Assembly (NCBI GenBank): GCA_025450555.1
Contig: JANWHF010000141.1
Location: 1 to 8,358, forward strand
Origin: Tepidisphaeraceae bacterium
GTDB taxonomy: Bacteria > Planctomycetota > Phycisphaerae > Tepidisphaerales > Tepidisphaeraceae
DNA length: 8,358 bases
Direction: 5' to 3'
Shown: positions 1 to 6,838 of the stretch, piece after piece
Numbering within the stretch: the first letter of the stretch is position 1
Layout of the letters: every line of letters starts with the position of its first letter
Position numbers and translations under genes: made by a program
The notes under the pieces: generated by a model
What the model saw: the letters and a program-made list of their open reading frames with translations, nothing else
What the model was told of the DNA's origin: nothing
The model's database searches: none

Positions 1-563
1 ACACTCCATCGCCGCGCATTGAAGTGACCGATGGCGGATCCCTCGCGGCGATTTTTGAGCCCTATTTCAGCCGGACGTATGGGCGTTACTGCTCGCATAT
101 GAATACGCCCAATCAACTTTCGCCCGCTGGTCATTCGGCGATGATTCAGAAAGGAAGAATCGTCTATTGCGCTTCGCCACTGGGTCAAATGTATTGCGAG
201 CATGGGGCGCGCGTCCATCGGGATCTGTTCAGTGCCGCCCTTCGTCAAATCTATCGAAGGCAGATTCTGGAAACGCGCTTACCCAGTGCCGGCCGGGCAA
301 GTCTGTTGCATCAGCCGGACAAGCGGCGATACATCGCACATTTGCTCTATAGTCCGCCGCTGCAGCGCGGCCGATGCCTGGTGATCGAGGATTTCCCGCC
401 ACTGTTTGATGTGCCGGTGACACTTCGGGTTCCAGAGACGATTCGCCGGGCGTCGATGCCGTTGTCCAGAAAAGGGCTGACAACTATTCGAAAGAAGAAG
501 TCCGTTTCAGTCGTTGTTCCCGAAATGCACAATGGTCACGAAATCGTCTGCTTCGATTACTGA
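1..563 (+). CDS. C-terminal part of a beta-galactosidase-trimerisation-type glycoside hydrolase (5' truncated)
   Basis: The reading frame is open to the left edge (first full codon at 3), so this is the tail of a longer gene; the GTG at 24 is internal and not a start. About 187 residues are visible. The stretch with 'FSRTYGRYCSHMNTP', then 'IVYCASPLGQMYCEHGARVHRDLF', then 'RYIAHLLYSPPLQRG' and 'VIEDFPPLFDVPVTLRVP' matches what I remember of the C-terminal region of hypothetical glycosyl hydrolase family 6-like proteins. These are TIM-barrel proteins followed by a glutamine-amidotransferase-like beta-galactosidase trimerisation domain and a beta-sandwich end. The visible part would be the end of the trimerisation domain plus the C-terminal beta domain. 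The catalytic barrel is outside the window, so substrate and activity cannot be judged. The stop is TGA at 561-563, one base from the stop of the convergent neighbour. Confidence 0.75.
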   Translation, partial: TPSPRIEVTDGGSLAAIFEPYFSRTYGRYCSHMNTPNQLSPAGHSAMIQKGRIVYCASPLGQMYCEHGARVHRDLFSAALRQIYRRQILETRLPSAGRASLLHQPDKRRYIAHLLYSPPLQRGRCLVIEDFPPLFDVPVTLRVPETIRRASMPLSRKGLTTIRKKKSVSVVVPEMHNGHEIVCFDY

Positions 564-564
564 T

Positions 565-1671
565 TCATTTTCCAGCCCAATTCAAAACCGCTTGAGCGAT
601 GGGCCGATTGTGGCGAAGCCAGGGCGATGCGATGCGCGCCAAGGTCGGGCTGGAGGCGACAACGCCGCCTGCCCGACATGCAAGCTGGCGCACCTGCCAG
701 AGAGACATGAATCGACGCTGAAGCTCCACCGCGATGCGCGGATTCCAAACACCTTTGGAATAGATCATCATTTGAGCGGCGATTTCCGCGCTGCGCATCG
801 CCAATCCCATCCCCTCGCCCCCGATTGGCTCGATCGCGGCCGCGGCATTGCCGAGCAGAATCGTCCGCGCAGGCCAGTCGCGTCGCACCGCAAACCGCGG
901 CAGCGGAGAAGCCAGCCAATCGCCAATGCGACGCGCGCCTGCAAAGCGAAGCTGCATCGCGGGGTTGTCCGCCAACAGTCGCTCGAAAACCTGTTGCAGA
1001 TCGCCGCCGGATTCTCTGGCCATGGCTGTCGGCACGCTGAAGGCGGCATTCCATCGATCGTTCTCGATCGGCGCTAAACCGCCATACGCTCCGTGGCACC
1101 CAAATAGCTCAATTGCATCGCATGGACCGACGATTCGGCTCCAGTGAGACTTGATGCCCAAATCAGCCGAAGAGCTTCGACCGCGGCGTGAAAACGTGGA
1201 TTTGCCATCAGCGATAATCAACCAGGGCATTTCGATCAATCGGATTTCGTTGGCTTCCAGATTGCGCAGCTTCACGCGAAGAGGCTGAGAGTCGGATTCT
1301 CCAATTCCTTCATAACGCCAGGGCTGGAGCAGCCGAGCTCCCGCCAACACGGCTTGGTCAAGCAGATATCGATCCAGCCGGCTGCGCGAGATACCCCACA
1401 TCGGCTTGGGCAGCTCGATCTGAAAGGGATTTCCATTCGATGGATGCAGACAGACGCGATGCAAAATCGCCGGTTCAAGAGCGCCGACATGATCGCACAG
1501 ACCAAGGCGTTCGAGCACCGAGATACCCAGCGCGCTTAAGCATTCGCCGCAGACTTTGTCTCGGGGGAATCGATGCTGTTCGACGATCGTTATATTCCAG
1601 CCAGCGCGAGCCAGAATAAGACCGGCAATGCTCCCCGCCGGCCCCGCTCCAATGATCACCGCTTCAGGCAT
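565..1671 (-). CDS. FAD-dependent oxidoreductase, geranylgeranyl-reductase / PHBH-like family
   Basis: The 368-residue protein begins with a Rossmann dinucleotide-binding motif, GAGPAG at residues 8-13, with the ribose-binding acidic residue E31 at the end of strand 2. Next comes 'FPRDKVCGECLS' (35-46), characteristic of the geranylgeranyl-reductase-like branch of group A flavoproteins. 'SRSRLDRYLLDQA' follows at about 95-107, an 'ADG' motif at 154-156, and the second FAD-binding motif 'GNAAAAIEPIGGEGMGLAM' at about 274-292. In that motif the usual GD is GN. The family reduces isoprenoid double bonds or oxidises aromatic or polyketide products; the substrate cannot be read here. No transmembrane segment is evident, so it is probably cytosolic or peripheral. 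It begins 36 nt after the stop of the upstream membrane-protein gene and may be co-transcribed with it. No strong ribosome-binding site precedes the ATG. Confidence 0.87.
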   Translation of the reverse strand: MPEAVIIGAGPAGSIAGLILARAGWNITIVEQHRFPRDKVCGECLSALGISVLERLGLCDHVGALEPAILHRVCLHPSNGNPFQIELPKPMWGISRSRLDRYLLDQAVLAGARLLQPWRYEGIGESDSQPLRVKLRNLEANEIRLIEMPWLIIADGKSTFSRRGRSSSADLGIKSHWSRIVGPCDAIELFGCHGAYGGLAPIENDRWNAAFSVPTAMARESGGDLQQVFERLLADNPAMQLRFAGARRIGDWLASPLPRFAVRRDWPARTILLGNAAAAIEPIGGEGMGLAMRSAEIAAQMMIYSKGVWNPRIAVELQRRFMSLWQVRQLACRAGGVVASSPTLARIASPWLRHNRPIAQAVLNWAGK

Positions 1672-1707
1672 GGCTCAACGGAATGGGAAAAACGAAATCT
1701 TCGGGAA

Positions 1708-2679
1708 TCAAGCGTTTGCCGTAGCCGGCTCGCCCGCGCGCTGGCGGAGCGTCGGGAGGTTGTCGCGAATTTCCTGCGCGATGCGGGAATTGGGAAAATC
1801 GGTAATGATCGCTTCGCCGATCTGGGAGGCATCCCGCCAACGCTCTTCGTGAACTGCCGCGCCAAACATTGCCGACAGGTTATTGAGCTTTTCCTTGAAG
1901 ATCCCGCGCGCCGTTTCCTGCATCGCCTCGGCTTCCGCCGGCGTCAGATAGGGATCCAGCCGTTTGAGGATTTCGATGCTGCCGTCCACATCGTGGCGGG
2001 CGACGGCTTCATCCCATTGCCCGCGAAGCTGCTTCTTCACCGTCTGCCGACGAACGTCGATTTCCAGCGGCAGGTTCTTCACCTGCTCATTATGCGGCAG
2101 CTCCTGGATCAGCTTCTCCGCTTCACGGATCGCCTGGTTCCATTGCTCGACGCGCGTGTGTTTGTCGATGACCGCGACGGCTTCGGCGATGACCTTCTTC
2201 TCGGCCTCAAGCTGCTTGGCACTGATGTCGGCTCGTAAGCGGTCGGCTTCGAGCTTGTAACCAAATGCCCGCTCAATCTCATCGGCCAGCGAGAGGGCCG
2301 CTTCCCAATCCTGCCGGCCGGTTTCTTCCTGCACGGCTCGGCGGAGCGCCTCGCGATCCTTCTCGCGGAAGGCAACCATCTTCGCTCGGTCGCTCAATTG
2401 GGCTTGCTCGTTGATCAAATTGAGTAGCAGTGCGATCTGATCGAGCCGCTCCGTGACGGGGCGGTAGACCTCTTCCCGATCCATCGCGTTCTGCGACTGC
2501 ACTATAAAGGCTATGGGAAGCGAAACGCCAACGGCCACGAGGCACGCGCACCCGGCGGCCAGCATCGCCCATGTATAGGGAGGCTTGACGACCAGGTAGA
2601 TGCCGACGCCAAACACAGCCAGCGAGAAGACGATCGCGATCAAATACCAGACGAAGGAAGAAACCCCACGTTTATTCAT
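1708..2679 (-). CDS. Two-TM membrane protein with TPR-like helical repeats, function unknown
   Basis: I do not recognise this 323-residue protein. ATG at 2679 is chosen because a perfect GGAGG (2686-2690) lies six bases upstream; the TTG at 2685 directly abuts that site and is unlikely. Two hydrophobic helices are visible at about residues 9-31 and 37-60, separated by a short 'KPPYTW' turn, so both ends probably face the cytoplasm. The rest is charged and almost wholly helical. Four spaced units resemble one another: 'RQDWEAALSLADEIE' near 122, 'VEQWNQAIREAEKLIQELP' near 177, 'RHDVDGSIEILKRLDPYL' near 228 and 'EERWRDASQIGEAIITDFP' near 278. They repeat every 50-55 residues and look like tetratricopeptide-type helix pairs with longer linkers. 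A scaffold or membrane-anchored interaction role is plausible but not shown. The C-terminus is alanine-rich and disordered. Confidence 0.8.
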   Translation of the reverse strand: MNKRGVSSFVWYLIAIVFSLAVFGVGIYLVVKPPYTWAMLAAGCACLVAVGVSLPIAFIVQSQNAMDREEVYRPVTERLDQIALLLNLINEQAQLSDRAKMVAFREKDREALRRAVQEETGRQDWEAALSLADEIERAFGYKLEADRLRADISAKQLEAEKKVIAEAVAVIDKHTRVEQWNQAIREAEKLIQELPHNEQVKNLPLEIDVRRQTVKKQLRGQWDEAVARHDVDGSIEILKRLDPYLTPAEAEAMQETARGIFKEKLNNLSAMFGAAVHEERWRDASQIGEAIITDFPNSRIAQEIRDNLPTLRQRAGEPATANA

Positions 2680-2685
2680 AGGCAA

Positions 2686-2690
2686 CCTCC
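2686..2690 (-). promoter_or_regulatory. Ribosome binding site deciding the start of the two-TM protein
   Basis: Minus-strand GGAGG is followed by a six-base spacer (TTGCCT) and ATG at 2677-2679. It argues for this ATG over the in-frame TTG two codons upstream, which would have no spacing at all. Confidence 0.8.
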
Positions 2691-2732
2691 GGCGTCAGTC
2701 TTTGCGCGCAGCGGCTTCAACCGCCAACTTCG

Positions 2733-2761
2733 ACTCTACGGAGCGTCGCAATCCAAGTCAA
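2733..2761 (-). promoter_or_regulatory. Sigma-70-like promoter for the two-TM protein / FAD oxidoreductase pair
   Basis: On the minus strand TTGACT (2756-2761) is separated by exactly 17 bases from TAGAGT (2733-2738). The -35 box matches the consensus at 5 of 6 positions and the -10 box at 4 of 6. Transcription would begin near 2726, giving a leader of about 45 nt to the ATG at 2679. It lies between the rho terminator and the gene, the expected place for an independent promoter. Prediction only. Confidence 0.55.
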
Positions 2762-2913
2762 CGAACGGATTTATCTCAGACAGGAGTCCTCGGACCGGTT
2801 CCTTCGGAGCAGAACAGCGAATTAGAAGCCCAAAGTGGTGAATACTTCGCGCCTGTACGGAGCTTAAAACATTCAATGACAGCAGCGAAGTTCGAGCTGC
2901 TCCCGCCCCGCCC

Positions 2914-2952
2914 AAAAGAAAACGCCCCCGCGCGGGTTTCGCGCAGGGGCGT
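2914..2952 (-). terminator. Intrinsic (Rho-independent) terminator downstream of rho
   Basis: Minus-strand arms 2952-2940 and 2934-2922 form a perfectly complementary 13-bp stem (12 Watson-Crick pairs, one G-T) around a five-base loop. A tract reading TTTTCTTTT (2922-2914) follows directly. The stem begins about 30 nt after the rho stop codon. No T-rich tract follows on the plus strand, so it acts in the rho direction. Confidence 0.9.
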
Positions 2953-2983
2953 CGGAAAATTGAAATAAATTCACCGCTGTCGG

Positions 2984-4642
2984 CTAATCCAAATTCATCG
3001 ACATCAGGAACTGAGCATTGCTCGGCACCTTTTCGAGACGGCCCTTGAGCAGCTCGATGCCTTCGACGGGGTTCATGTCGGACAGAACCCGGCGGAGGCG
3101 ATAAACCAGTTCCAGTTCCTTGGGATCCAGCAGCAGTTCCTCTCGGCGGGTGCCGGAGGAATTGACGTCGATGGCCGGGTAGACGCGGCGATCGACCAGC
3201 CGGCGATCCAGGTGCAACTCGGCGTTGCCGGTGCCCTTAAATTCTTCAAAGATGACTTCGTCCATCTTTGAGCCGGTATCGATCAGTGCGGTGGCCAGGA
3301 TCGTCAGGCTGCCGCCCTCTTCGATGTTTCGGGCCGCGCCGAAAAATCGCTTGGGCTTCTGCAGCGCGTTGGCGTCAACGCCGCCGGACAGAATCTTGCC
3401 TGAGTGCGGCACTTCGGTGTTATAAGCGCGAGCCAGGCGGGTAATCGAGTCGAGAAGGATGATGACGTCCCGCCCGAATTCGACGTAGCGCTTGGCCTTT
3501 TCGATGACCATCTCGGCCACCTGCACGTGGCGCGAGGCCGGCTCATCGAAGGTCGAGCTGACGACTTCGGCCTTGGTGTTACGCTCCATGTCGGTGACTT
3601 CTTCGGGACGTTCATCGATCAGCAGGACGATGAGCACCGAATCAGGATGGTTAGCGCTGATGGAATTGGCAATCTTTTGCAGCAGCACCGTTTTGCCGGT
3701 TCGCGGCGGCGCGACGATCAACATACGCTGGCCCATGCCGATCGGCGTGACCAGATCCACGATCCGCATGTTGATCTCTTTGGGGCCGGTTTCGAGGATG
3801 ATTCGCCGATTGGGATGCAGCGGCGTGAGGTCTTCAAAATTGCCGGTGTCGGTAATGCGCTCAGGATCTTCGCCGTTGATGGCCTCAACGCGCAGCAGCG
3901 CAAAATATCGCTCCGATTCCTTCGGCGGACGAATCTGCCCCTGCACGACATGGCCATTTCGCAGGCCAAATCGGCGGATCTGCGATGGCGAGATGTAAAT
4001 ATCATCGGGCCCCGGCAGATAATTGAATTCCGGACTGCGAAGGAAGCCAAAACCATCGGGCAGGATTTCCAGGACGCCTTCCCCATACATCAGGCCGTTC
4101 TGGCGGATGCGGGAGCGCAGGATCTGGAAGATCACGTCCTGCTTTTTCATCCCGATGTAATCGGGAATCCCTTCCTGCCTGGCGATCTCGTGCAATTGAT
4201 GCACGTCCATCTGCTGAAGGTCTTTGATGTAGAGCTTGCCGCCTTTGACCTGCTCGTACTTGGCGTTGGTTTCGGCATCGAGGCTGGCCACGTCATCGCC
4301 CGGGGCCGATTCATTGCGCTCGCGCGGCTCGTTGCGCTCGCGATTATCGCGTCGGTCGCGATTGTCTCGATTGTCGCGCTGCTGGGGCGGACGATTATCG
4401 CGTTCCTCACGGCCTTCGCCGCGTATATCGCGCGGCGCGGGACGGGACTCACGGGGTTCGGCGACAGGCGCTGCCGATTCAGAAGCGCTTTCGCTGCGTT
4501 CGCTGGCGCGGGATGGAGCCGGGGGCGGCGGGGCCTCGACGGCGGTTGCCGCCGGCGCGGTTTGAGCCTGTTCCTGCACGTCTGGCTCGGCTTGCTGAGC
4601 GGTTGACGCGGCCGAGCGGCGCGTCCGGGGTGACTTGGCCAT
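2984..4642 (-). CDS. rho: Transcription termination factor Rho with extended disordered N-terminus
   Basis: This is the hexameric RNA-dependent ATPase/helicase that ends transcription of untranslated RNA. Residues 1-120 are low-complexity, rich in Ala/Pro/Glu and then in Arg/Asp/Asn (71-111). The Rho N-terminal helical domain follows (about 135-180), then the cold-shock-like RNA-binding domain with 'GFGFLR' (197-202) and 'GPDDIYISPSQIRRF' (211-225). The ATPase core shows Walker A 'APPRTGKT' (311-318), the catalytic-glutamate region 'IDERPEEVTDM' (342-352), Walker B 'DVIILLDSITRLARAYN' (392-408), the Q-loop 'GGVDANALQKPKRFFGAARN' (420-439) and the R-loop region 'DTGSKMDEVIFEEFKGTGN' (455-473). 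Catalytic E344 and D398 are present. At 552 residues it is about 130 longer than E. coli Rho (419), nearly all of it at the N-terminus. The ATG at 4642 has GGAGG (4654-4658) eleven bases upstream, a slightly long spacing. It ends at a strong intrinsic terminator. Confidence 0.98.
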   Translation of the reverse strand: MAKSPRTRRSAASTAQQAEPDVQEQAQTAPAATAVEAPPPPAPSRASERSESASESAAPVAEPRESRPAPRDIRGEGREERDNRPPQQRDNRDNRDRRDNRERNEPRERNESAPGDDVASLDAETNAKYEQVKGGKLYIKDLQQMDVHQLHEIARQEGIPDYIGMKKQDVIFQILRSRIRQNGLMYGEGVLEILPDGFGFLRSPEFNYLPGPDDIYISPSQIRRFGLRNGHVVQGQIRPPKESERYFALLRVEAINGEDPERITDTGNFEDLTPLHPNRRIILETGPKEINMRIVDLVTPIGMGQRMLIVAPPRTGKTVLLQKIANSISANHPDSVLIVLLIDERPEEVTDMERNTKAEVVSSTFDEPASRHVQVAEMVIEKAKRYVEFGRDVIILLDSITRLARAYNTEVPHSGKILSGGVDANALQKPKRFFGAARNIEEGGSLTILATALIDTGSKMDEVIFEEFKGTGNAELHLDRRLVDRRVYPAIDVNSSGTRREELLLDPKELELVYRLRRVLSDMNPVEGIELLKGRLEKVPSNAQFLMSMNLD

Positions 4643-4985
4643 GTGGGCTTACGCCTCCAAAGAGTAAAAAGGTGTGTAAATCATGAATTGCAACCATTTG
4701 CCGCGGGCTTCGCGATACCTGCGCCCATTGGACGCGGGCTCTTTGAAATGCCGTTGCTTGGAATGCCATCTCGGCAATCGCCTGGTCGCCTGCAATCTTA
4801 AATCATTGGGGAAATATTCTGTACGTTCGGCCCTTTGCTCTTCAATTGCTCCGCTCCATGACGGCTTGCGCCCACGCGGATGCTTCAAAAAGAGCCGGTT
4901 CGGTAAAACGCCCGAACCCAAGTTATCTGCCTGATCCAGCCGAGGACTGCCGAGGCCCAAGGCTAAATAAGTCCTTCAAAACGAA
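4643..4985. other. 343-nt non-coding region between coaE and rho
   Basis: No credible gene is present. The open frames on both strands lack family resemblance and ribosome-binding sites. Reading toward rho, it holds a candidate coaE terminator (4887-4918) and then about 240 nt that must include the rho promoter and leader. I cannot pick one convincing -35/-10 pair: AT-rich stretches around 4800-4822 and 4665-4690 are both possible. The rho Shine-Dalgarno is at 4654-4658. A long leader is compatible with autoregulation, which is known for rho in E. coli, but nothing here proves it. Confidence 0.6.
4887..4918 (-). terminator. Candidate intrinsic terminator after coaE
   Basis: On the minus strand GGTTCGG (4918-4912) pairs perfectly with CCGAACC (4903-4897) around an eight-base loop. 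Five further bases (GGCTC) and then TTTTT (4891-4887) follow. The T-run is short and set back from the stem, so this is a weaker candidate than the one after rho. It lies about 70 nt past the coaE stop. Confidence 0.45.
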
Positions 4986-5657
4986 TCAGGAAGCGCCGCC
5001 TTGAGAATGACGGCCCCGAGCGTCCTGACTGGCTTCCGATCTCTGCGCTATCGCTGCAAGGATTCGGGGGAAAAGTTCCCGGACTTGATCGCGGACCTGA
5101 GCCGCGTCGGCAGTATTGTTCACGACATAATCGGATAATTCACGTTTCTTGTCCAGAGGCCATTGTGAATTTTCGCGTCGGTCGAGTTCATCGGGTCCCC
5201 ACCCGCGCGATCGGCCGACGCGCTCGGATCGCAACTGCAACGGCGCTTCTACAAACACCACCGCATCACATTGCTTAACCGAACCCGCCTCGAATAGTAG
5301 GGGCGCGTCCCAAATAAAGGCAAGTACCTTCGGATCGGAAGCAAATTGCGCCATTTCCGCCTGGCGGTTCCGTTCGATCCAGGGGTGAATGAGCTCTTCG
5401 AGACGGCGCCGGGCGTCGTGATCGCCAAAAACCTTACGCGCGATCCCTCCACGATCCACGCTGCCATCGGGAAGAAAAATCTGATCGCCCCACCATTCCC
5501 GCAGCGCCTGACGTATTTGTGGATCGCTTAAGGCAGTGCGGGCGCGGGCATCAGAATCAATCACATGGCATCCCAGCTCGCCGAATAATTGTGCGACAAA
5601 GCTCTTGCCGCTTCCGATGCCCCCGGTGATTCCGATAATGGGCTTGCCCGCTACCAC
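4986..5657 (-). CDS. coaE: Dephospho-CoA kinase
   Basis: CoaE phosphorylates the 3'-hydroxyl of dephospho-CoA with ATP, the last step of coenzyme A synthesis, in the cytosol. With the GTG at 5657 as start the protein is 223 residues, close to the usual size of about 200-210. It then opens 'VAGKPIIGITGGIGSGKS' just as the family does, with the P-loop at 12-19. Further family marks are 'VIDSDARAR' (32-40), 'HPWIE' (91-95), 'DAPLLFE' (117-123) and 'DKKRELSDYVVNN' (169-181). The frame is open about 60 codons further upstream, but that extension lies inside the preceding VOC gene in another frame and lacks family resemblance. The start overlaps the VOC stop by 7 bp, suggesting translational coupling. 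The last 20 residues or so are polar and probably disordered. It is the last gene of the run that begins with the ECF sigma factor. Confidence 0.95.
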   Translation of the reverse strand: MVAGKPIIGITGGIGSGKSFVAQLFGELGCHVIDSDARARTALSDPQIRQALREWWGDQIFLPDGSVDRGGIARKVFGDHDARRRLEELIHPWIERNRQAEMAQFASDPKVLAFIWDAPLLFEAGSVKQCDAVVFVEAPLQLRSERVGRSRGWGPDELDRRENSQWPLDKKRELSDYVVNNTADAAQVRDQVRELFPRILAAIAQRSEASQDARGRHSQGGAS

Positions 5658-6106
5658 ACAACCCGTGCTTCCAGAATTTCCATCCAGTTGCCCGCCGGGT
5701 CCAGCAGCAAAAGGGAATCCTGTCCCGGCGATAAGCCTTTTTGCCGCGTGAATTCGATCTCCGCCCCGACCAGCTTCATTTCCATCTCGATCAGCGAAGG
5801 CACTTCGATCTGAATGGGCCGGTAATTCACCCGACAAGCTGGAACCTCGACAACCTCAAAAAAGATGCGGGCATTGTCGGCGCGATAGATGATTTTTGCA
5901 TCATCCGCATTCCGTTCGAAGCCAAGCAAATCCACGAAGAATTCATTGAGGAGCTCTTCGTTGCCCGCAGGGCTCGTCAGATGTACATCATCGATGACGA
6001 CCAGCCGAACCGGCAGTGGTTCAGGCATGCGCGGACGGCGATCGGCCGTAGGCAATCCGCCCGTGGCTTCGTTGGCCAGCTCGATGGGTTCCAAATTATC
6101 GCCCAT
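5651..6106 (-). CDS. VOC superfamily (glyoxalase/bleomycin-resistance fold) protein
   Basis: The 151-residue protein has a polar N-terminal extension of about 33 residues, then a vicinal-oxygen-chelate domain. It opens with 'VIDDVHLTSP' (37-46), continues with 'ELLNEFFVDLLGFER' (51-65) and ends with the typical 'LLLLDPAGNWMEI' (132-144). H42 and E143 sit where metal ligands commonly lie in this superfamily, so metal binding is possible. Two half-motifs of about 55 residues each make one full module. Substrates in the family range from methylglyoxal-glutathione to antibiotics and methylmalonyl-CoA, and none can be assigned here. It starts 9 nt after the secreted-protein stop and overlaps coaE by 7 bp, so it sits in the middle of a compact operon. 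No clear ribosome-binding site is seen before ATG 6106; an internal ATG at 6028 (residue 27) is the alternative start. Confidence 0.82.
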   Translation of the reverse strand: MGDNLEPIELANEATGGLPTADRRPRMPEPLPVRLVVIDDVHLTSPAGNEELLNEFFVDLLGFERNADDAKIIYRADNARIFFEVVEVPACRVNYRPIQIEVPSLIEMEMKLVGAEIEFTRQKGLSPGQDSLLLLDPAGNWMEILEARVVW

Positions 6107-6115
6107 GGAAGAGGG

Positions 6116-6838
6116 TCAGTGATCTGAGTCAGTATTGTCGTCTTTGTCCCCCGGCGGCTGCTCGGGTACGGCGAGTGTGCCTTTGCTGGAGGCGGCGTTC
6201 AGTCTAGCCCCGGCAACGCCCTGAGTCGAGATCTGGTGATAGCGCCTGGCTATCAGCTCATCGCGCCTACTTGAATCGGCTTCAAGCAGATCAGTTTGGT
6301 TTTTGAGCTGGGCCTCCAATTGCGCAATTCGAATCTTCCGCTCCTTGAGACCGTTATCAAACAGGTCGGCGACCTTCGTGTGTAATACCGGGAGCAGTTT
6401 CTGCATGTCGGCCGTATTGGCTTTCTTCATTTGCCGGCAAATGCTGAAAATGTCGTCATCCAGACGAATCGCTTCAACGCGAACTTGGTAAAGATCTGGC
6501 TGTCGCGTGCGAAGCTCCTCGAGCCGCCGCCAGCGGTTAATCAGAAATTGACCGAACTGCTTTTTTGCCGGACCTTCACGACTGGCCTTGAATACCTTGA
6601 ACCGCTCGGGGGCATATTGCTCCATAAACTGCGCGGTTTTCGCTTCTTCTTCGGCAGTCGGCGGAGCTGTAGCAGGTTTGGCGGCCTTATTATTGCGCGG
6701 CCGGGCCGCGGTGCTCTGGTTTTCCTGGGCGCCGGCTGGCTGAATCGGAATCTCAGCCAACGCACCAACCAGCAGCGCACCAGTCAGGCAAGCCGCCAGT
6801 TTCCATCGACCCGCACGAGTTGATTGCGATCGCATCAT
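6116..6838 (-). CDS. Secreted alpha-helical protein of an ECF sigma operon, function unknown
   Basis: The 240-residue protein begins with a signal peptide: basic 'RAGRWK', hydrophobic core 'LAACLTGALLVGALA' and a likely cleavage after AGA (residue 37). A Pro/Ala/Lys linker follows (38-62), then a charged helical region (about 63-205) that includes 'FMEQYAPERFKVF', 'RWRRLEELRTRQPDLYQVRVEAIRLDDDIF' and 'ERKIRIAQLEAQLKNQTDLLEADSSRRDELIARR'. The C-terminal tail is acidic. From memory, similar helical exported proteins occur beside ECF sigma/anti-sigma pairs in Planctomycetota. The layout recalls Spy/CpxP-type periplasmic stress proteins, but no LTxxQ motif is seen, so that comparison is only structural. 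It starts at ATG 6838 within the anti-sigma stop (ATGA overlap, 6835-6838), implying coupled translation. A second ATG follows immediately. Confidence 0.78.
   Translation of the reverse strand: MMRSQSTRAGRWKLAACLTGALLVGALAEIPIQPAGAQENQSTAARPRNNKAAKPATAPPTAEEEAKTAQFMEQYAPERFKVFKASREGPAKKQFGQFLINRWRRLEELRTRQPDLYQVRVEAIRLDDDIFSICRQMKKANTADMQKLLPVLHTKVADLFDNGLKERKIRIAQLEAQLKNQTDLLEADSSRRDELIARRYHQISTQGVAGARLNAASSKGTLAVPEQPPGDKDDNTDSDH

Noticed and set aside
1573..2238. A 221-codon plus-strand open frame opposite the oxidoreductase and the two-TM protein
   Set aside because: It spans the gene boundary antisense to both, and its composition is that of a reverse-complement shadow.
2737..2863. Three copies of T(A/T)CGGAGC at 2737, 2803 and 2856
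   Set aside because: Eight-base matches spaced 66 and 53 bases apart are not distinguishable from chance. The first overlaps the promoter spacer, but nothing else supports an operator.
2600..2968. A 122-codon plus-strand open frame through the gap between rho and the two-TM gene
   Set aside because: It begins antisense inside the membrane-protein gene and runs through the promoter and the terminator hairpin, with no family resemblance.
3404..4606. A 400-codon open frame on the plus strand opposite rho
   Set aside because: It is antisense to a certain rho gene, follows its codon pattern, and shows no domain resemblance or ribosome-binding site. It is a shadow caused by high GC content.
4649..4960. 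A 103-codon minus-strand frame (and an 83-codon plus-strand frame) in the coaE-rho gap
   Set aside because: Both cover the candidate terminator and the rho leader, lack Shine-Dalgarno sites and show no protein-like pattern.
5658..5837. N-terminal 60-residue extension of coaE
   Set aside because: The extension lies in another frame of the VOC gene, has no CoaE similarity, and the family normally starts right at the P-loop strand.
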